Shown one piece after another: positions 41,574-53,433 of a stretch of DNA of 64,000 nucleotides. Source of the DNA: an uncultured Pelagibacteraceae bacterium (lineage in GTDB: Bacteria > Pseudomonadota > Alphaproteobacteria > Pelagibacterales > Pelagibacteraceae); assembly GCA_902607735.1 (NCBI GenBank), contig CACLLG010000001.1, positions 17,167 to 81,166 of the forward strand, in the 5' to 3' direction. The first letter of the stretch is position 1; the number at the start of each line of letters is the position of its first letter. The position numbers and the translations under genes were made by a program. Below the pieces are notes generated by a model. That model was not told the origin of the DNA. It worked only from the letters and a program-made list of their open reading frames with translations, and did not search any database.

Positions 41574-44500
41574 GTATAAATATTTATAAAAAAAATTTAA
41601 AAAAATTAATCAATTCAAACGCATATTATCCAAGTCTTGAACATGATGCTTGTGGAGTTGGTCTTGTGGCTTCAACAGAAGGAAAAAAATCAAGAAAAAT
41701 AGTTGAGTTTGGAATACAAGCATTAAAAGCAGTCTGGCATCGTGGAGCAGTAGATGCTGACGGTAAGACTGGAGACGGAGCTGGGATTAATATTGAAATT
41801 TCAAAAGATTTTTTTAAAGAAAGGATTGAGAATTATGGTCGTAAATACGATGGTGGAGAAATTTGTGTAGGAATGATTTTTTTGCCCCGCAATGATTATA
41901 GTTCGCAGGAAAAATGTAAGACGTTAATTGAAACAGAGCTTTTAAAAAAAAATTATTATATTTATAGATGGCGACAGGTTCCAATCAATGCCAGCGTGCT
42001 TGGTTCTAAAGCCGAAAATAACCGACCTGAGATTGCACAGGTAATTTTTAAGTCAAACAATAAAAATTTAATAGGCGAGGAACTAGAAAGAGATTTATTT
42101 TCTGTCAGGAAAAAAATTGAAAAAAAATCTAATATATTACAAATAAAAGATTTTTATATTTGTTCCTTTAGTTCACGTTCTGTTATTTACAAAGGAATGT
42201 TTTTAGCCGAGGCATTATCAGAATTTTATCCTGATTTGATGGACAAACGATTTATTTCAAGATTTGCAATTTTTCATCAAAGATATTCAACCAATACCTT
42301 TCCAAGTTGGGATTTGGCCCAGCCATTTAGAACATTAGCTCATAATGGAGAGATTAATACGCTTAAAGGAAATATAAATTGGATGAAAATTCACGAGCAA
42401 GATATGAAAAGTGAATTTTTTGATGACATTGAATCATTAAAACCAGTTATTACTCCAGGTAATTCAGATTCGGCTGCCCTTGATAATGTTTTTGAACTAC
42501 TGGTTAGATCAGGAAAATCTATTCCATTAGCAAAACTCATGCTTATTCCGGATGCATGGTCAAAAAGAAGAAAAACAATTCCAAAAGCCCATCAGCATCT
42601 ATTTAATTTTTTAAATAGCACAATTGAACCTTGGGATGGACCCGCGGCCATAGCTGCTACAGATGGAAAATGGGTTATTGCAGCAACAGATAGAAATGGA
42701 CTTCGTCCATTACGCTATACAATATCTGCAGACAAACTTTTATTTGCTGGATCTGAAACTGGAATGATACCAATACCAAATGAAAAAGTAGTTTCTAAGG
42801 GAAGACTTGGACCAGGACAAATTATTGCTATTAAGTTAGATCAAGGTAAGGTTTTTGATAGCAAAAGTATCAAGGATCATATTTCAAAAGATTATAAAAA
42901 ATATAATAAACAAATCATTGATCTTGATAAAAAATTTAGCACTTCAAAGGAAAAGTTTATTTATTCTGGTGATGAATTAAGACGTAGACAATATTTAGCC
43001 GGAATAAATATTGAAGACCTAGAACTAATTTTACATCCAATGGTAGAAGAGGAAAAGGAAGCTATTGGTTCTATGGGTGATGATACGCCTCCAGCAGTAT
43101 TATCTGAAAAATATAGACCTTTATCACATTTTTTTAGGCAAAACTTTAGTCAAGTTACAAATCCCCCGATAGATTCATTAAGAGAAAATGAAGTTATGAG
43201 TCTGAAAACTCGTTTTGGAAATCTAGGAAATATTCTTGATTTTGAAAATTTAACCAAAGATAATATTTATGTATTGGAAAGTCCAATTTTATCTAACGTT
43301 CAATTTAAAAAATTTGAAATTTTTTTTAAAAATAATTTAAGAGTTTTGGACTGTACATTTGATATACAAAAGAGTTTAAAAGAAAGATTAGATCAAATAA
43401 GTTCCGAAGCTAAGATTGCTGTGCTGGAGGGATGCAAACATTTAATTTTGAGTGATAAAAAAATTTCTGAAGAAAAAGCAGCAATACCAATGATCCTTGC
43501 ATTTGGTGCAATAAATTCAAAGTTAACAAATTTAGGCATAAGAGGTTTTGTTTCTATTAATGTTCAGACAGGAGAAGTTCTCGATACACATTCTTTTGCA
43601 GTTTTATTAGGAATCGGAGCAACTACCATTAACCCTTATTTAGTTTTTGATTCAATTTATCAAAGATATGAAAAAAAACTATTTGGGAAGTTTAGCTATG
43701 AGGAATGTGTGGAACGGTACATTAAATCTTTAGATAAAGGTTTATTAAAAATTATGTCTAAAATGGGCATTTCTGTTTTAAGCTCTTATAGAGGGGGATG
43801 TAATTTTGAAACTGTAGGATTAAGCAGAGCAATTGTAGCTGAATATTTTCCTGGAATGATATCTAGAATATCGGGCATAGGTATTTTTGGAATTGAAAAA
43901 AAAATAAAAAAATTACACAAAAAAGCTTTTCAAAAAAATGTATCAATTCTTCCAATTGGAGGAATTTATAAATATAGAAAAAACGGTGAAAATCATCAAT
44001 ACCAGGGTCATTTAATTCATATGTTGCAACATGCCGTAACTAATAATTCATATGAGACATATAAAAAATATACGCAAGGGATTTATAATTTACCCAGAAT
44101 TAATTTAAGAGATCTTTTGGCTTTTAAAAATTTAGGTAAACGCATCGATATTAATGATGTTGAATCGACAGACAATCTAAGAAAAAGGTTTGGAAGCGGG
44201 AGCATGTCTCACGGAGCTTTATAAGCAGAAGCTCATGAAACTTTAGCTATTGCGATGAATAGGATTGGAGCTGCTTCTTGCAGCGGAGAAGGAGGTGAAG
44301 ATCCAAAAAGATTTATTAAAATGAAAAATGGTGATAGTGCTAACTCAAGAATAAAACAGATCGCTTCGGCTAGATTTGGAGTTACTATTGAGTATTTAAA
44401 TAATTGTAATGAAATTGAAATAAAAATTGCCCAGGGGGCTAAACCTGGAGAAGGTGGCCAATTACCTGGTTTTAAAGTTTCAAAAGAAATTGCAAAATTA

Positions 44501-46075
44501 AGATACTCGACGCCAGGAGTCACTTTAATATCACCTCCACCACACCATGATATTTATTCTATAGAAGATTTAGCACAGCTTATTTATGATCTTAAACAAA
44601 CCAATCCTAAGGCAAGAGTAGGTGTTAAGTTAGTAGCATCAACTGGTGTTGGTACAATCGCAGCTGGCGTTGCAAAGGCAAAAGCTGATGTCATTTTAAT
44701 TTCTGGACACTCAGGTGGTACTGGCGCGAGTCCACAGACAAGTATAAAACATGTAGGAATTCCTTGGGAAATGGGACTTACTGAAGCAAACCAAATTTTA
44801 ACATTAAATGGTCTTAGACACCAAATTACCCTGAGGACTGATGGAGGTATAAAAACAGGTAGAGACGTAGTGATTGCGGCTATGATGGGAGCCGAAGAAT
44901 TTGGAATTGGTACTACTTCACTAGTAGCTATGGGTTGTATAATGGTACGTCAATGCCATTCCAATACTTGTCCAGTAGGTGTTTGTACTCAAGATTTAAA
45001 CTTAATAAAGAAATTTACAGGAACTCCTGAAAAAGTTGTTAATTTATTTACCTTTATTGCCAAGGAAGTTAGAGAAATTCTTGCAGAGCTAGGATTTAAA
45101 AATTTGAACGAAATTATTGGACGAACTGATCTTTTAAAACAAGTAAGTCTAGGTACATCTGATTTAGACGATTTGGATCTTAATCCATTATTAGTTCAAG
45201 CAGATCCAGGAGAAAATACAAGATATTGTACATCCAATTTAATAAATGAAGTTCCCTCAGCACTTGATGAAAAAATTTACGAAGATATAAAAAATTCTAT
45301 TGTTAAAAAAAATAAAGTTCGATTAAATTATAAAATTCATAATGTCCATAGAGCTATAGGAGCAAGACTGTCGCATTATATATTTAAAAAATTTGGAAGG
45401 GAAAATATTGATGAAGATACTTTTGAAATTAATTTATTAGGATCGGCTGGACAATCTCTAGGAGCTTTTAGCATAAAAGGGCTAAAACTGAATGTTACTG
45501 GAGATGCAAATGACTATGTTGGAAAAGGACTTTCCGGAGCTACAATTACTGTTAAACCTCCCGCTGAAAGTAATTTGGACAGTCAAAATAATACTATTAT
45601 TGGTAATACCATACTTTATGGAGCAACATCAGGGAAACTTTTTGCATCTGGTCAAGCCGGAGAAAGATTTGCTGTTAGAAACTCTGGAGCTGAAGCCGTG
45701 GTAGAAGGTTGTGATTCTAATGGTTGTGAATATATGACAGGTGGAATAGTTGTGATTTTGGGGACAGTCGGTGATAATTTTGCGGCAGGTATGACAGGAG
45801 GAATGGCATTCATTTATGATCCAAGCAAACAATTTGAAAATTATGTAAATTCAAGTTCAGTAATTTGGCAAATACCAGAAACAGATTTTTGGAAAGGTCG
45901 CTTAAAAAATTTAATTAATGAGCATTTAAAAGAAACGCAATCTAAAATAGCCCAACAAATATTAGAAAATTATAATGATGAAGTGAAAAATTTTAAACAA
46001 GTTTGTCCGAAAGAAATGCTTGGTAAGTTATCAAATCCTTTATCATTAAAAAAAAAGATTTTAAAAGCTGTTTAG
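41570..46075 (+). pseudogene. gltB: Glutamate synthase large subunit interrupted by an in-frame TAA at 44222-44224
   Basis: ORFs 41570..44224 and 44255..46075 are in the same frame; ...[40 protein letters not shown] continues without a gap. Confidence 0.92.
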
Positions 46076-46091
46076 TTAAAGAGAATTATTT

Positions 46092-47774
46092 TTAATTATT
46101 TGCAACAAGTTTTTTTGTTTTCCTATTTAGTTTTAATCTAACATAGAAATCATAGACTCGTTGCTCAAATAGGTTGCTAGGAAAAAATTCTTTTTGGAAA
46201 AAGCTTTTAAATAATTTGTATATTCGTATGGGTCTTGTGATATAAATACCAATGTAGCAAAAAGAAAAACCAATAAATCTCAAAATAGCTATTGTTCTTC
46301 CTGAAACATGCTCACAGTAGGAGTGTGGTTGGGTTACATCTTGATAAGCCATTAATTTTTGAAAATAATCATCATCCAGATCTAATTTTTTTTCTTTTTT
46401 TAATTGTTCGAATATTTCAGAACCTGGGTAAGGAGAGAACATTGCGTAGTTTACATCATAAATTCCATATCTAAATGAACAATAAATTCCAAAGAAAACA
46501 GATTTTAAACAATCAATTAAAGTTTCATGAGGAAAGCCAATAATAAAATTTAATTTAACTGTATGACCTATTTTTGCAGCAGCCTTAATACTTTCGACAA
46601 GTCTATCGAGTTTGACTCTTTTTTTTATAATATTTAGGCTTTTTTCACTTCCGCTTTCTGGCGCATAACAAATATAAGCACAACCAGAGTCATAAATAGC
46701 TTTTAGCGTTTCCTCATCTAATGCCTCGGATCTAGTTCCTACCGGGAGTTGCCAAGTAATATTATTCAACTTTCTTTTTTTTAATTCATCACAAAATTCT
46801 AATATCCAACTTTTTTTTATTATTGCTGTTAAATCAAAAAATTCAAAATCATTGGCATCATATTCTTTTGTTAACCATTCTATTTCATCAACAATTTCTT
46901 TAGGCTCACGCATTATGTATCTTGTGGTCCACATACTTGGGCTTGAGCAAAAAGTGCACTGATAAGGACAACCTCTTGTTGCTAAGATGGGCATGTTCCT
47001 AAGCTTTCCTTTTGCTAGTCCTATCGTAAAAGAGTTAGTAAAATAATTTTCAGGTTTTAGTAAGTGCCAAGCAGGTCTCGGAATTTTATCAATATGTTGT
47101 ATTCTTCTACTAAGTCCATTATTTATAAATTTATTTTCATTATTGATGAAGCATATTCCAGGTATGTTGTTAACATTTTTACCAAGAAACATGTTGTATG
47201 AAAACTCAAGCATTGAAAATTCTCCCTCCCCTTTAATAATATAATCTATTGATGGACAATCTCTCAAAACATATTCTGGTATTGCTGATGAATGTTCTCC
47301 TCCAGCAACTATAATAATTTTTGGATATTTTTTTTTAATTTCTTCAATTAGCTTTCTATGTGCAAACCACTCTGAAGAAAACATTAATGAAATACCAAAA
47401 ATAAATGTATTAGAATCAATTCTTTCTAATATTTCTTCAGAAGTTAAACCTTGCAGATTATATAGATTATTTTTAGACCTTCTAATTTTAGCTGGCTGTT
47501 GTTCACCAGTAGAATCAATTATTTTAGTTTTATAACCTGCCTTTTCTAATACCCCACCGAGATAAGCTAGTCCCAGGGGCAGAGTGAGAGGGGAACTATA
47601 AGTAGTTTTTGGTATTACAACAAAAGGTCTACACAATGTAATAACTCTTTTATCATTTTTTGGAGCTATAAATGCACTTAAAGTAGAGTCCATGTGTCTA
47701 GGGTCTAACTCTTTTACCCAATTTTGGTTGGGTGTGTGCGTGGGTTTAAAAATTATAGTTTCCTCGTTTTTCAT
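46092..47774 (-). CDS. B12-binding-type radical SAM protein
   Basis: ATRGCPYQCTFCSSPSMWTTR (CxxxCxxC); N-terminal PLTLPLGLAYLGGVLEKAGYKTKIID. Confidence 0.85.
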   Translation of the reverse strand: MKNEETIIFKPTHTPNQNWVKELDPRHMDSTLSAFIAPKNDKRVITLCRPFVVIPKTTYSSPLTLPLGLAYLGGVLEKAGYKTKIIDSTGEQQPAKIRRSKNNLYNLQGLTSEEILERIDSNTFIFGISLMFSSEWFAHRKLIEEIKKKYPKIIIVAGGEHSSAIPEYVLRDCPSIDYIIKGEGEFSMLEFSYNMFLGKNVNNIPGICFINNENKFINNGLSRRIQHIDKIPRPAWHLLKPENYFTNSFTIGLAKGKLRNMPILATRGCPYQCTFCSSPSMWTTRYIMREPKEIVDEIEWLTKEYDANDFEFFDLTAIIKKSWILEFCDELKKRKLNNITWQLPVGTRSEALDEETLKAIYDSGCAYICYAPESGSEKSLNIIKKRVKLDRLVESIKAAAKIGHTVKLNFIIGFPHETLIDCLKSVFFGIYCSFRYGIYDVNYAMFSPYPGSEIFEQLKKEKKLDLDDDYFQKLMAYQDVTQPHSYCEHVSGRTIAILRFIGFSFCYIGIYITRPIRIYKLFKSFFQKEFFPSNLFEQRVYDFYVRLKLNRKTKKLVANN

Positions 47775-47895
47775 ACAAAATTATTATTTATTTATCATTT
47801 AGAAAATTACATCATAAGTTTTTATAATTTGTATCACCAATGAGGTTTTTATCAATAGTTGGAAGAAAACAAAACACGATATTTTTCATATTAAT

Positions 47896-49755
47896 TTATC
47901 TTTTCTCTAATATTATATAACCATCAAGCTCTTCATATTTTTTGTAATTTGACAAAACATAAGAATTAAGCAAATCAATACTTTCATAAATTCCTATTCC
48001 ATCAAATTTACGATCAGAGGAATAATATAAAATATATTTTGGTTTATTTATTTTAAGTTGAAGAATGTAGTCTTTTTGCATATGAGTTGGGCTTGCTAAC
48101 CATGAAGCCCAATATTTAGTGCAGGAAGGTTTTTTTATGAGATAAGGGATTGCATCTTCATATGTAATATTTTCTATACAGTCATGACCTTTAGAAATTT
48201 GCTTATAATATTCGATTAATTTTACCTGTTTTTGATTAATAAAAACTTCGTCTTCCAAGTTTATATAATTTATAAAATTTTTTTTATAATTTTTTATAAT
48301 ACTAATATTATAGTGATTGTGATTATATGTATAATAAAATAGCAAAAAAATTGCAGAACAAAAAAGAAAAAATTTTTGTGATGAAAATTTCTTTAAAAAA
48401 TTCAATTTTTCAAAAAAAATTAAAAAATAATTTAAAATAAAAAAAGAATTTATCAGAATTGGTAAATCACTTGATTCTTTTATATGAGGTGCATCTGATC
48501 TACCCAATGCATTTTTGTACATTATAAAACTTAGTAAAAATAGGAATGCAAATAATATTTTTTGAGATTTAGATATTTTATTTTCATTTGAAATTAAATA
48601 ATTTAAAACAAATAGACCTGTAGCCACTTGCATCAAAAGTAATTTTGTTGCTCTAGTTCCATCTTCTGTATTACCCATTGAAAAAAAAGGAGTTGGATAT
48701 TTCAGTCCATGCAATAAATCCATTGTAAATACTATTGTTTTAGTATTTTTTAAAAAAGCATTAAATTCATCAAAGCCTATAATACTCACTACGATAGTCC
48801 AAAAAATAAAAAAAGATAAAACGATTAATAAAACATCGTTATATTTTTTTGTGATTAGTAAGTATAAAAAATATAAAATAAAAATAAAATTTATATAAAT
48901 TCCTATATCTATGTGTAATAAAACGGAAACGGTTGCTATTAGAGATATAGATATTATTGATAAAGATCTGAATTTTGAATTAACAAATAATTCTATAAAA
49001 AAAATTAAAAATAAAATTATATAAATATCTCTATGAGTTAAATAATAACCTGATCCCAGAAAAGTATAATGACTCATCGAAATAAGTATTGAAGTAAAAA
49101 TTGTAAAAAATAATATTTTTGTATCTTTATTTAAATTAGTAATTTTTGTAATTTGATATGAAAGCAAAACAGATATAAGTTTAAGAAATAAAATTAAAAA
49201 GATAGTTAAAGTTTTAGTAGCACCGATCGATTTTACTCCAAGAATTTTCCACATTAATATTGGGTAGAGCATATCCGAAGCACCATGAGTTAAATGGGAA
49301 GATAACCAAAATTTTTTAGTAGACACGTAGTTTTGAGCTGGTGTTAGATAAACTCCATCGTGAAAATGGTCTAAGTCATAATTGGAAAAGGAAAAATTAA
49401 CTGAAAAAAATTCAAGAAAAATAAAAATTATAAATATCAATGATAATACCACTAGTACTGGATAGTAGTTTATGACTTTTTCCTTTTTTTCGAAAATTAA
49501 CTCTCTTACTCTTAGGTTTTTTTTCTTAAATATTTGATTTAAAAATAGAAAAGTAATCAAAGGTAAAAATATAAAAAATATATACCTTATTGTATCGTTG
49601 TTAGGATTATAACCTTTTGATACTAATAATCCTTTTGCTCCACTAGTATTGTTTAATGGAAGATTTATATTTTCCCATAGTAGTGTAGCAATTAAAATAG
49701 AGATAATGACCGAAAAAAAAATGTAGAAATTTTTCTGTAAATTATTTAATTTCAT
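47896..49755 (-). CDS. Large multi-TM protein, GT-C glycosyltransferase-like (tentative)
   Basis: About 10 or more TM segments; loop YDLDHFHDGVYLTPAQNYVSTKKFW; soluble C-terminal tail. Confidence 0.55.
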   Translation of the reverse strand: MKLNNLQKNFYIFFSVIISILIATLLWENINLPLNNTSGAKGLLVSKGYNPNNDTIRYIFFIFLPLITFLFLNQIFKKKNLRVRELIFEKKEKVINYYPVLVVLSLIFIIFIFLEFFSVNFSFSNYDLDHFHDGVYLTPAQNYVSTKKFWLSSHLTHGASDMLYPILMWKILGVKSIGATKTLTIFLILFLKLISVLLSYQITKITNLNKDTKILFFTIFTSILISMSHYTFLGSGYYLTHRDIYIILFLIFFIELFVNSKFRSLSIISISLIATVSVLLHIDIGIYINFIFILYFLYLLITKKYNDVLLIVLSFFIFWTIVVSIIGFDEFNAFLKNTKTIVFTMDLLHGLKYPTPFFSMGNTEDGTRATKLLLMQVATGLFVLNYLISNENKISKSQKILFAFLFLLSFIMYKNALGRSDAPHIKESSDLPILINSFFILNYFLIFFEKLNFLKKFSSQKFFLFCSAIFLLFYYTYNHNHYNISIIKNYKKNFINYINLEDEVFINQKQVKLIEYYKQISKGHDCIENITYEDAIPYLIKKPSCTKYWASWLASPTHMQKDYILQLKINKPKYILYYSSDRKFDGIGIYESIDLLNSYVLSNYKKYEELDGYIILEKR

Positions 49756-49802
49756 TTTTTAATTACTTATAATACATTATATCTATGAGGTAAAAAATAA
49801 TT

Positions 49803-50708
49803 ATGTCTTTGGAAATAATTGATCGTGTTTGCCCTTTTTGTTTTCAACAAGACAAAAATTCATATTTAGAAATCAGCTCAAAAGTAGAATATTCTACTCT
49901 TACAGAGAGTGAAGTAAGAACTATTTGGAATAACGTCTTTAATAGAAAATTTTTTTTTTCATACTTTAGATGTGAATGTGGGGGTTTGTATAACAAAGAG
50001 TATTTTTCAATAAAGTCATTAAAAGAATTATATTCAAAAATGAAAGAGAATATTCATACAGGAGATAAAAATATGGATATAAAAACTAAAATTCATTATA
50101 TTTCAATCCTGTCTCAACACGGGCCATTCAATAATGTTCTTGAAATCGGGCCCGACAATGGTTCCTTAGCTGAAAACCTTATCAAGCAAAAGGTTGTAAA
50201 AAATATTGACTTTGTAGAACCAAATGTAGAAATGCATTCAAATTTAAAAAAAATTTCAAAAAATTCTATTTTTAAAAATATTTATGAAATAGATGATAAT
50301 ATTAAATATGATTTGGTAATAGGCATCCATGTTCTAGATCATATTCCAGATATTAAAAATTATGTTTCAAAAATAGATTCTTTGTTAAATGCTGAGGGAA
50401 CAATATTTGGTGTTGTACATGATGAAAAATCTTTGTTGGCAAGAATTTTGGCTAGTAGGTGGCCAGCTTATCTTATCTGGCATCCACATTTATTTAATAC
50501 CAATTCAATTCGTTCATTTTTCAGAAATGTAGGATTTAAACAAATTTTTATCAAGAAAACACTAAATTATTTTAATGTAAGCTATCTTTTGGAACATCTA
50601 ATCAGAGCATTATTCAAAAAGGAATTGAAGATTTTTCCATTGTTTACACTGTCATTAAAACTTGGAAATTTTGCTTTCATGTTTAAAAAAAATCAAATTA
50701 CGCGATAA
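49803..50708 (+). CDS. Class I SAM-dependent methyltransferase with N-terminal Cys motifs
   Basis: CPFCFQQ...RCECGG; NVLEIGPDNGSLAENL; HVLDHIPDIKNYV. Confidence 0.8.
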   Translation: MSLEIIDRVCPFCFQQDKNSYLEISSKVEYSTLTESEVRTIWNNVFNRKFFFSYFRCECGGLYNKEYFSIKSLKELYSKMKENIHTGDKNMDIKTKIHYISILSQHGPFNNVLEIGPDNGSLAENLIKQKVVKNIDFVEPNVEMHSNLKKISKNSIFKNIYEIDDNIKYDLVIGIHVLDHIPDIKNYVSKIDSLLNAEGTIFGVVHDEKSLLARILASRWPAYLIWHPHLFNTNSIRSFFRNVGFKQIFIKKTLNYFNVSYLLEHLIRALFKKELKIFPLFTLSLKLGNFAFMFKKNQITR

Positions 50709-50750
50709 CTTGGATATTGTTTGTAGATCTGATAAAAATATTATTTTCTT

Positions 50751-51680
50751 ATGCATCAGTTGAAAAATAGTTCTATTCTTGTTGTGGGTGGGACTGGATT
50801 TATTGGTTATCATCTTGCAAAAAAATCTTTGACCAAAGGATGGCAAGTAACTAGCATTTCTTCAAATCCGCCAAAAAAGATAAGGCATTTATCAAAAGTA
50901 AAATATATTATTTGTGATATTACTAAGAAAAATATTCTAAAAAAAAATATAAAAAAATCATTTGATTACGTAGTAAATCTTTCTGGTTATGTAGATCATT
51001 CTAACAAAAAAAAAACTTACAAAAGTCACTACTTAGGTTGTAAAAATTTAACAGATATTTTCCTGGAAAAAACACCCAAAGCATTTGTTCAAATTGGTAG
51101 TTGTATAGAATATGGTAATTTGAAATCTCCACAAAAAGAAAACAATGATTTTAATCCAAAATTAACCAAGACAGTTTATGGTAAAGCTAAATTATTAGCT
51201 TCAATGCATTTACTTAATCTTTTCAAAAAAAATAATTTTCCTTCGGTAATTTTAAGATTGTATTTAGCTTATGGACCCAAACAAGATATAAACCGTTTTC
51301 TACCAATAGTTATAGAGAGTTGTATAAAAAATGAAAAATTTCCCTGTTCAAGGGGCAATCAATTAAGAGATTTTACTCACGTAAATGATGTTGTGGATGC
51401 GATAATAAAATCACTAGTGAACAAAGATGCAAAAGGTCAAATAATGAATGTAGGATCTGGGAAACCTAGAAAAATTAAAAGTATAATAGAACAGGTTAGG
51501 AAAATAACAAAAGGCGGTTATCCCGAATACGGAAAAATCAAGTTTAGAAAAGATGAAATTCTTAAATTATATCCTTCAATTAATAAGATAAGTAGAATTT
51601 TAGGTTGGAGACCTAAAACTAATTTTGATGAAGGGCTTGTAAAAACAATCAACTATTATAAAACAATTAAACAAAAGTGA
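50751..51680 (+). CDS. NAD-dependent epimerase/dehydratase (extended SDR)
   Basis: ILVVGGTGFIGYHLAKKS; YGKAKLLAS (YxxxK); RDFTHVNDVVDAI. Confidence 0.9.
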   Translation: MHQLKNSSILVVGGTGFIGYHLAKKSLTKGWQVTSISSNPPKKIRHLSKVKYIICDITKKNILKKNIKKSFDYVVNLSGYVDHSNKKKTYKSHYLGCKNLTDIFLEKTPKAFVQIGSCIEYGNLKSPQKENNDFNPKLTKTVYGKAKLLASMHLLNLFKKNNFPSVILRLYLAYGPKQDINRFLPIVIESCIKNEKFPCSRGNQLRDFTHVNDVVDAIIKSLVNKDAKGQIMNVGSGKPRKIKSIIEQVRKITKGGYPEYGKIKFRKDEILKLYPSINKISRILGWRPKTNFDEGLVKTINYYKTIKQK

Positions 51681-51684
51681 TTTT

Positions 51685-52638
51685 ATGATTGATAGTATTT
51701 CAATAGTTATACCTTCATATAATGAATCTGGAAATATAAATGAAATTTATCGCAGAACTTCAGAGGTAATCAAAAAATTAAATATAAAAAAGTATGAGAT
51801 AATTTTTATAGAAAACGGCTCTAAAGATAATAGTCTCGAGTTACTCAAAAAAATAAATTTAGAAAATAAATCCGTAAAAATAATTTCGCTTTCCAGAAAT
51901 TTTGGGTTTCAGGCCGCAATAGCGGCAGGACTGCAATATGCAGAAAACGATTATGTTTGTGTTATGGATGGTGATTTACAAGATCCACCAGAAATCATTT
52001 TACAATTTGTAGAAAAAATTAACCAAGGTTATGATGTTGTCTACGGTATTAGAAGAAAAAGAAAAGCAGCTTTTATTATGAAATTATTTTACAAATTGTT
52101 TTATGCAATTTATTCAAAACTTAGCGAAATAGATGTCCCAAAACAGGTGGGAGAATTTTGTTTAATGAATAAAAAAGTTGTTAAAAGTTTAAACAGTTTA
52201 AAAGAAAAAAACTTATTTATTAGAGGATTAAGATCATGGGTTGGTTTTAAACAAATTGGCATAGATTATGAAAGAGATAAAAGATATTCAGGAAAAACTA
52301 ATTTTTCTTTTTTTGGTGCTACAGCTTTAGCTTTAGATGGTTTTGTATCTTTTTCTTTATTACCTTTAAGATTTATTTTAATTACTGGTATTGTTATTTC
52401 CTTACTATCTTTTTTGTTTTTTTTATTTTTGTTTTCAGTAAAGGTATTACATATTTCTGGTATTTTTGATTTTTCGGCATTGCAAATGCCAAAGGGATTA
52501 ACTGTAACCAATTCAATGTTAACTTTGTCTTTAGGCTTGGTAATGTTTACTTTAGGAATTATAGGTGAATACGTTGGTAGGATCTATTTTGAAGTTAAAA
52601 ATCGACCAAACTATGTGATAAATGAAATTATTCTTTGA
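51685..52638 (+). CDS. Family 2 glycosyltransferase (DPM/GtrB-like, two C-terminal TMs)
   Basis: SIVIPSYNESGNINEI; VMDGDLQDPPEI; RYSGKTNFSFF. Confidence 0.9.
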   Translation: MIDSISIVIPSYNESGNINEIYRRTSEVIKKLNIKKYEIIFIENGSKDNSLELLKKINLENKSVKIISLSRNFGFQAAIAAGLQYAENDYVCVMDGDLQDPPEIILQFVEKINQGYDVVYGIRRKRKAAFIMKLFYKLFYAIYSKLSEIDVPKQVGEFCLMNKKVVKSLNSLKEKNLFIRGLRSWVGFKQIGIDYERDKRYSGKTNFSFFGATALALDGFVSFSLLPLRFILITGIVISLLSFLFFLFLFSVKVLHISGIFDFSALQMPKGLTVTNSMLTLSLGLVMFTLGIIGEYVGRIYFEVKNRPNYVINEIIL

Positions 52639-52642
52639 AATT

Positions 52643-53407
52643 TTATAGATGACTAAAAGCTAAGTAGTTTAATTCTTTACATATTTTTTTTATATCATTT
52701 TTTCTAGATAAACTATGATCACCATTTTTAATTTTGATCAATTTTTTTTTTGCTTTTTTAAAAATTTTTAATATTTTCTTAGAAAACACTGTAGGTACAA
52801 CTTCATCATTTAATCCATGAAAGAGAGTTATTGGTATTTTTAAATTAATTTTTTTATTGAAAATTTTATTTTTTCTTCCATCCAAAATTAATTGTTTAGT
52901 AAGGGGGTAGGTGAATCCTCCATGATCCAGATAATATATTTTTTTGCTCATTATTTCTTTCCTGATTTTTTTATTAAACTTTTTCCACATAAGTTCCTCC
53001 AGAAATTCCGGAGCTGAAGCTATGCCTATAAAACCCTTAATTTGTTTTTTAAATGCAGTAAATAAATTTAGAGCAATCCAACTACCCATGCTTGAGCCAA
53101 TAAATACTAATTTATTATTACTTTTTATTTTTGATTTGATAAGTTCTTTGGCTTCTTTTGTCCATTTCGATATGTTTCCTTCAGTAAATTTACCAGCAGA
53201 TCTTCCATGTCCAGAATATTCAAACTTTAGAAAATTTAATTTTTGCACCTTACAAAATTTTTGTATAGCAGAGGGCTTTGCCCCAATCATATCGGACATG
53301 AATCCATGAAAAAAAACTACTGTAATTTGGCTATTTTTTTTAACAAACAAATATTTGATTTTTATTTTTCTTGAAGTTTTAAAATTTTTAGATCTTTTGT
53401 AATTCAT
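52643..53407 (-). CDS. Alpha/beta hydrolase
   Basis: VVFFHGFMSDMIG; FIGSSMGSWIAL; LFHGLNDEVVP. Confidence 0.85.
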   Translation of the reverse strand: MNYKRSKNFKTSRKIKIKYLFVKKNSQITVVFFHGFMSDMIGAKPSAIQKFCKVQKLNFLKFEYSGHGRSAGKFTEGNISKWTKEAKELIKSKIKSNNKLVFIGSSMGSWIALNLFTAFKKQIKGFIGIASAPEFLEELMWKKFNKKIRKEIMSKKIYYLDHGGFTYPLTKQLILDGRKNKIFNKKINLKIPITLFHGLNDEVVPTVFSKKILKIFKKAKKKLIKIKNGDHSLSRKNDIKKICKELNYLAFSHL

Positions 53408-53433
53408 TTAGCATATTATAATATTTCAAAATA

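Noticed and set aside
52944-53309. 121-aa plus-strand ORF
   Set aside because: Antisense to the alpha/beta hydrolase gene.
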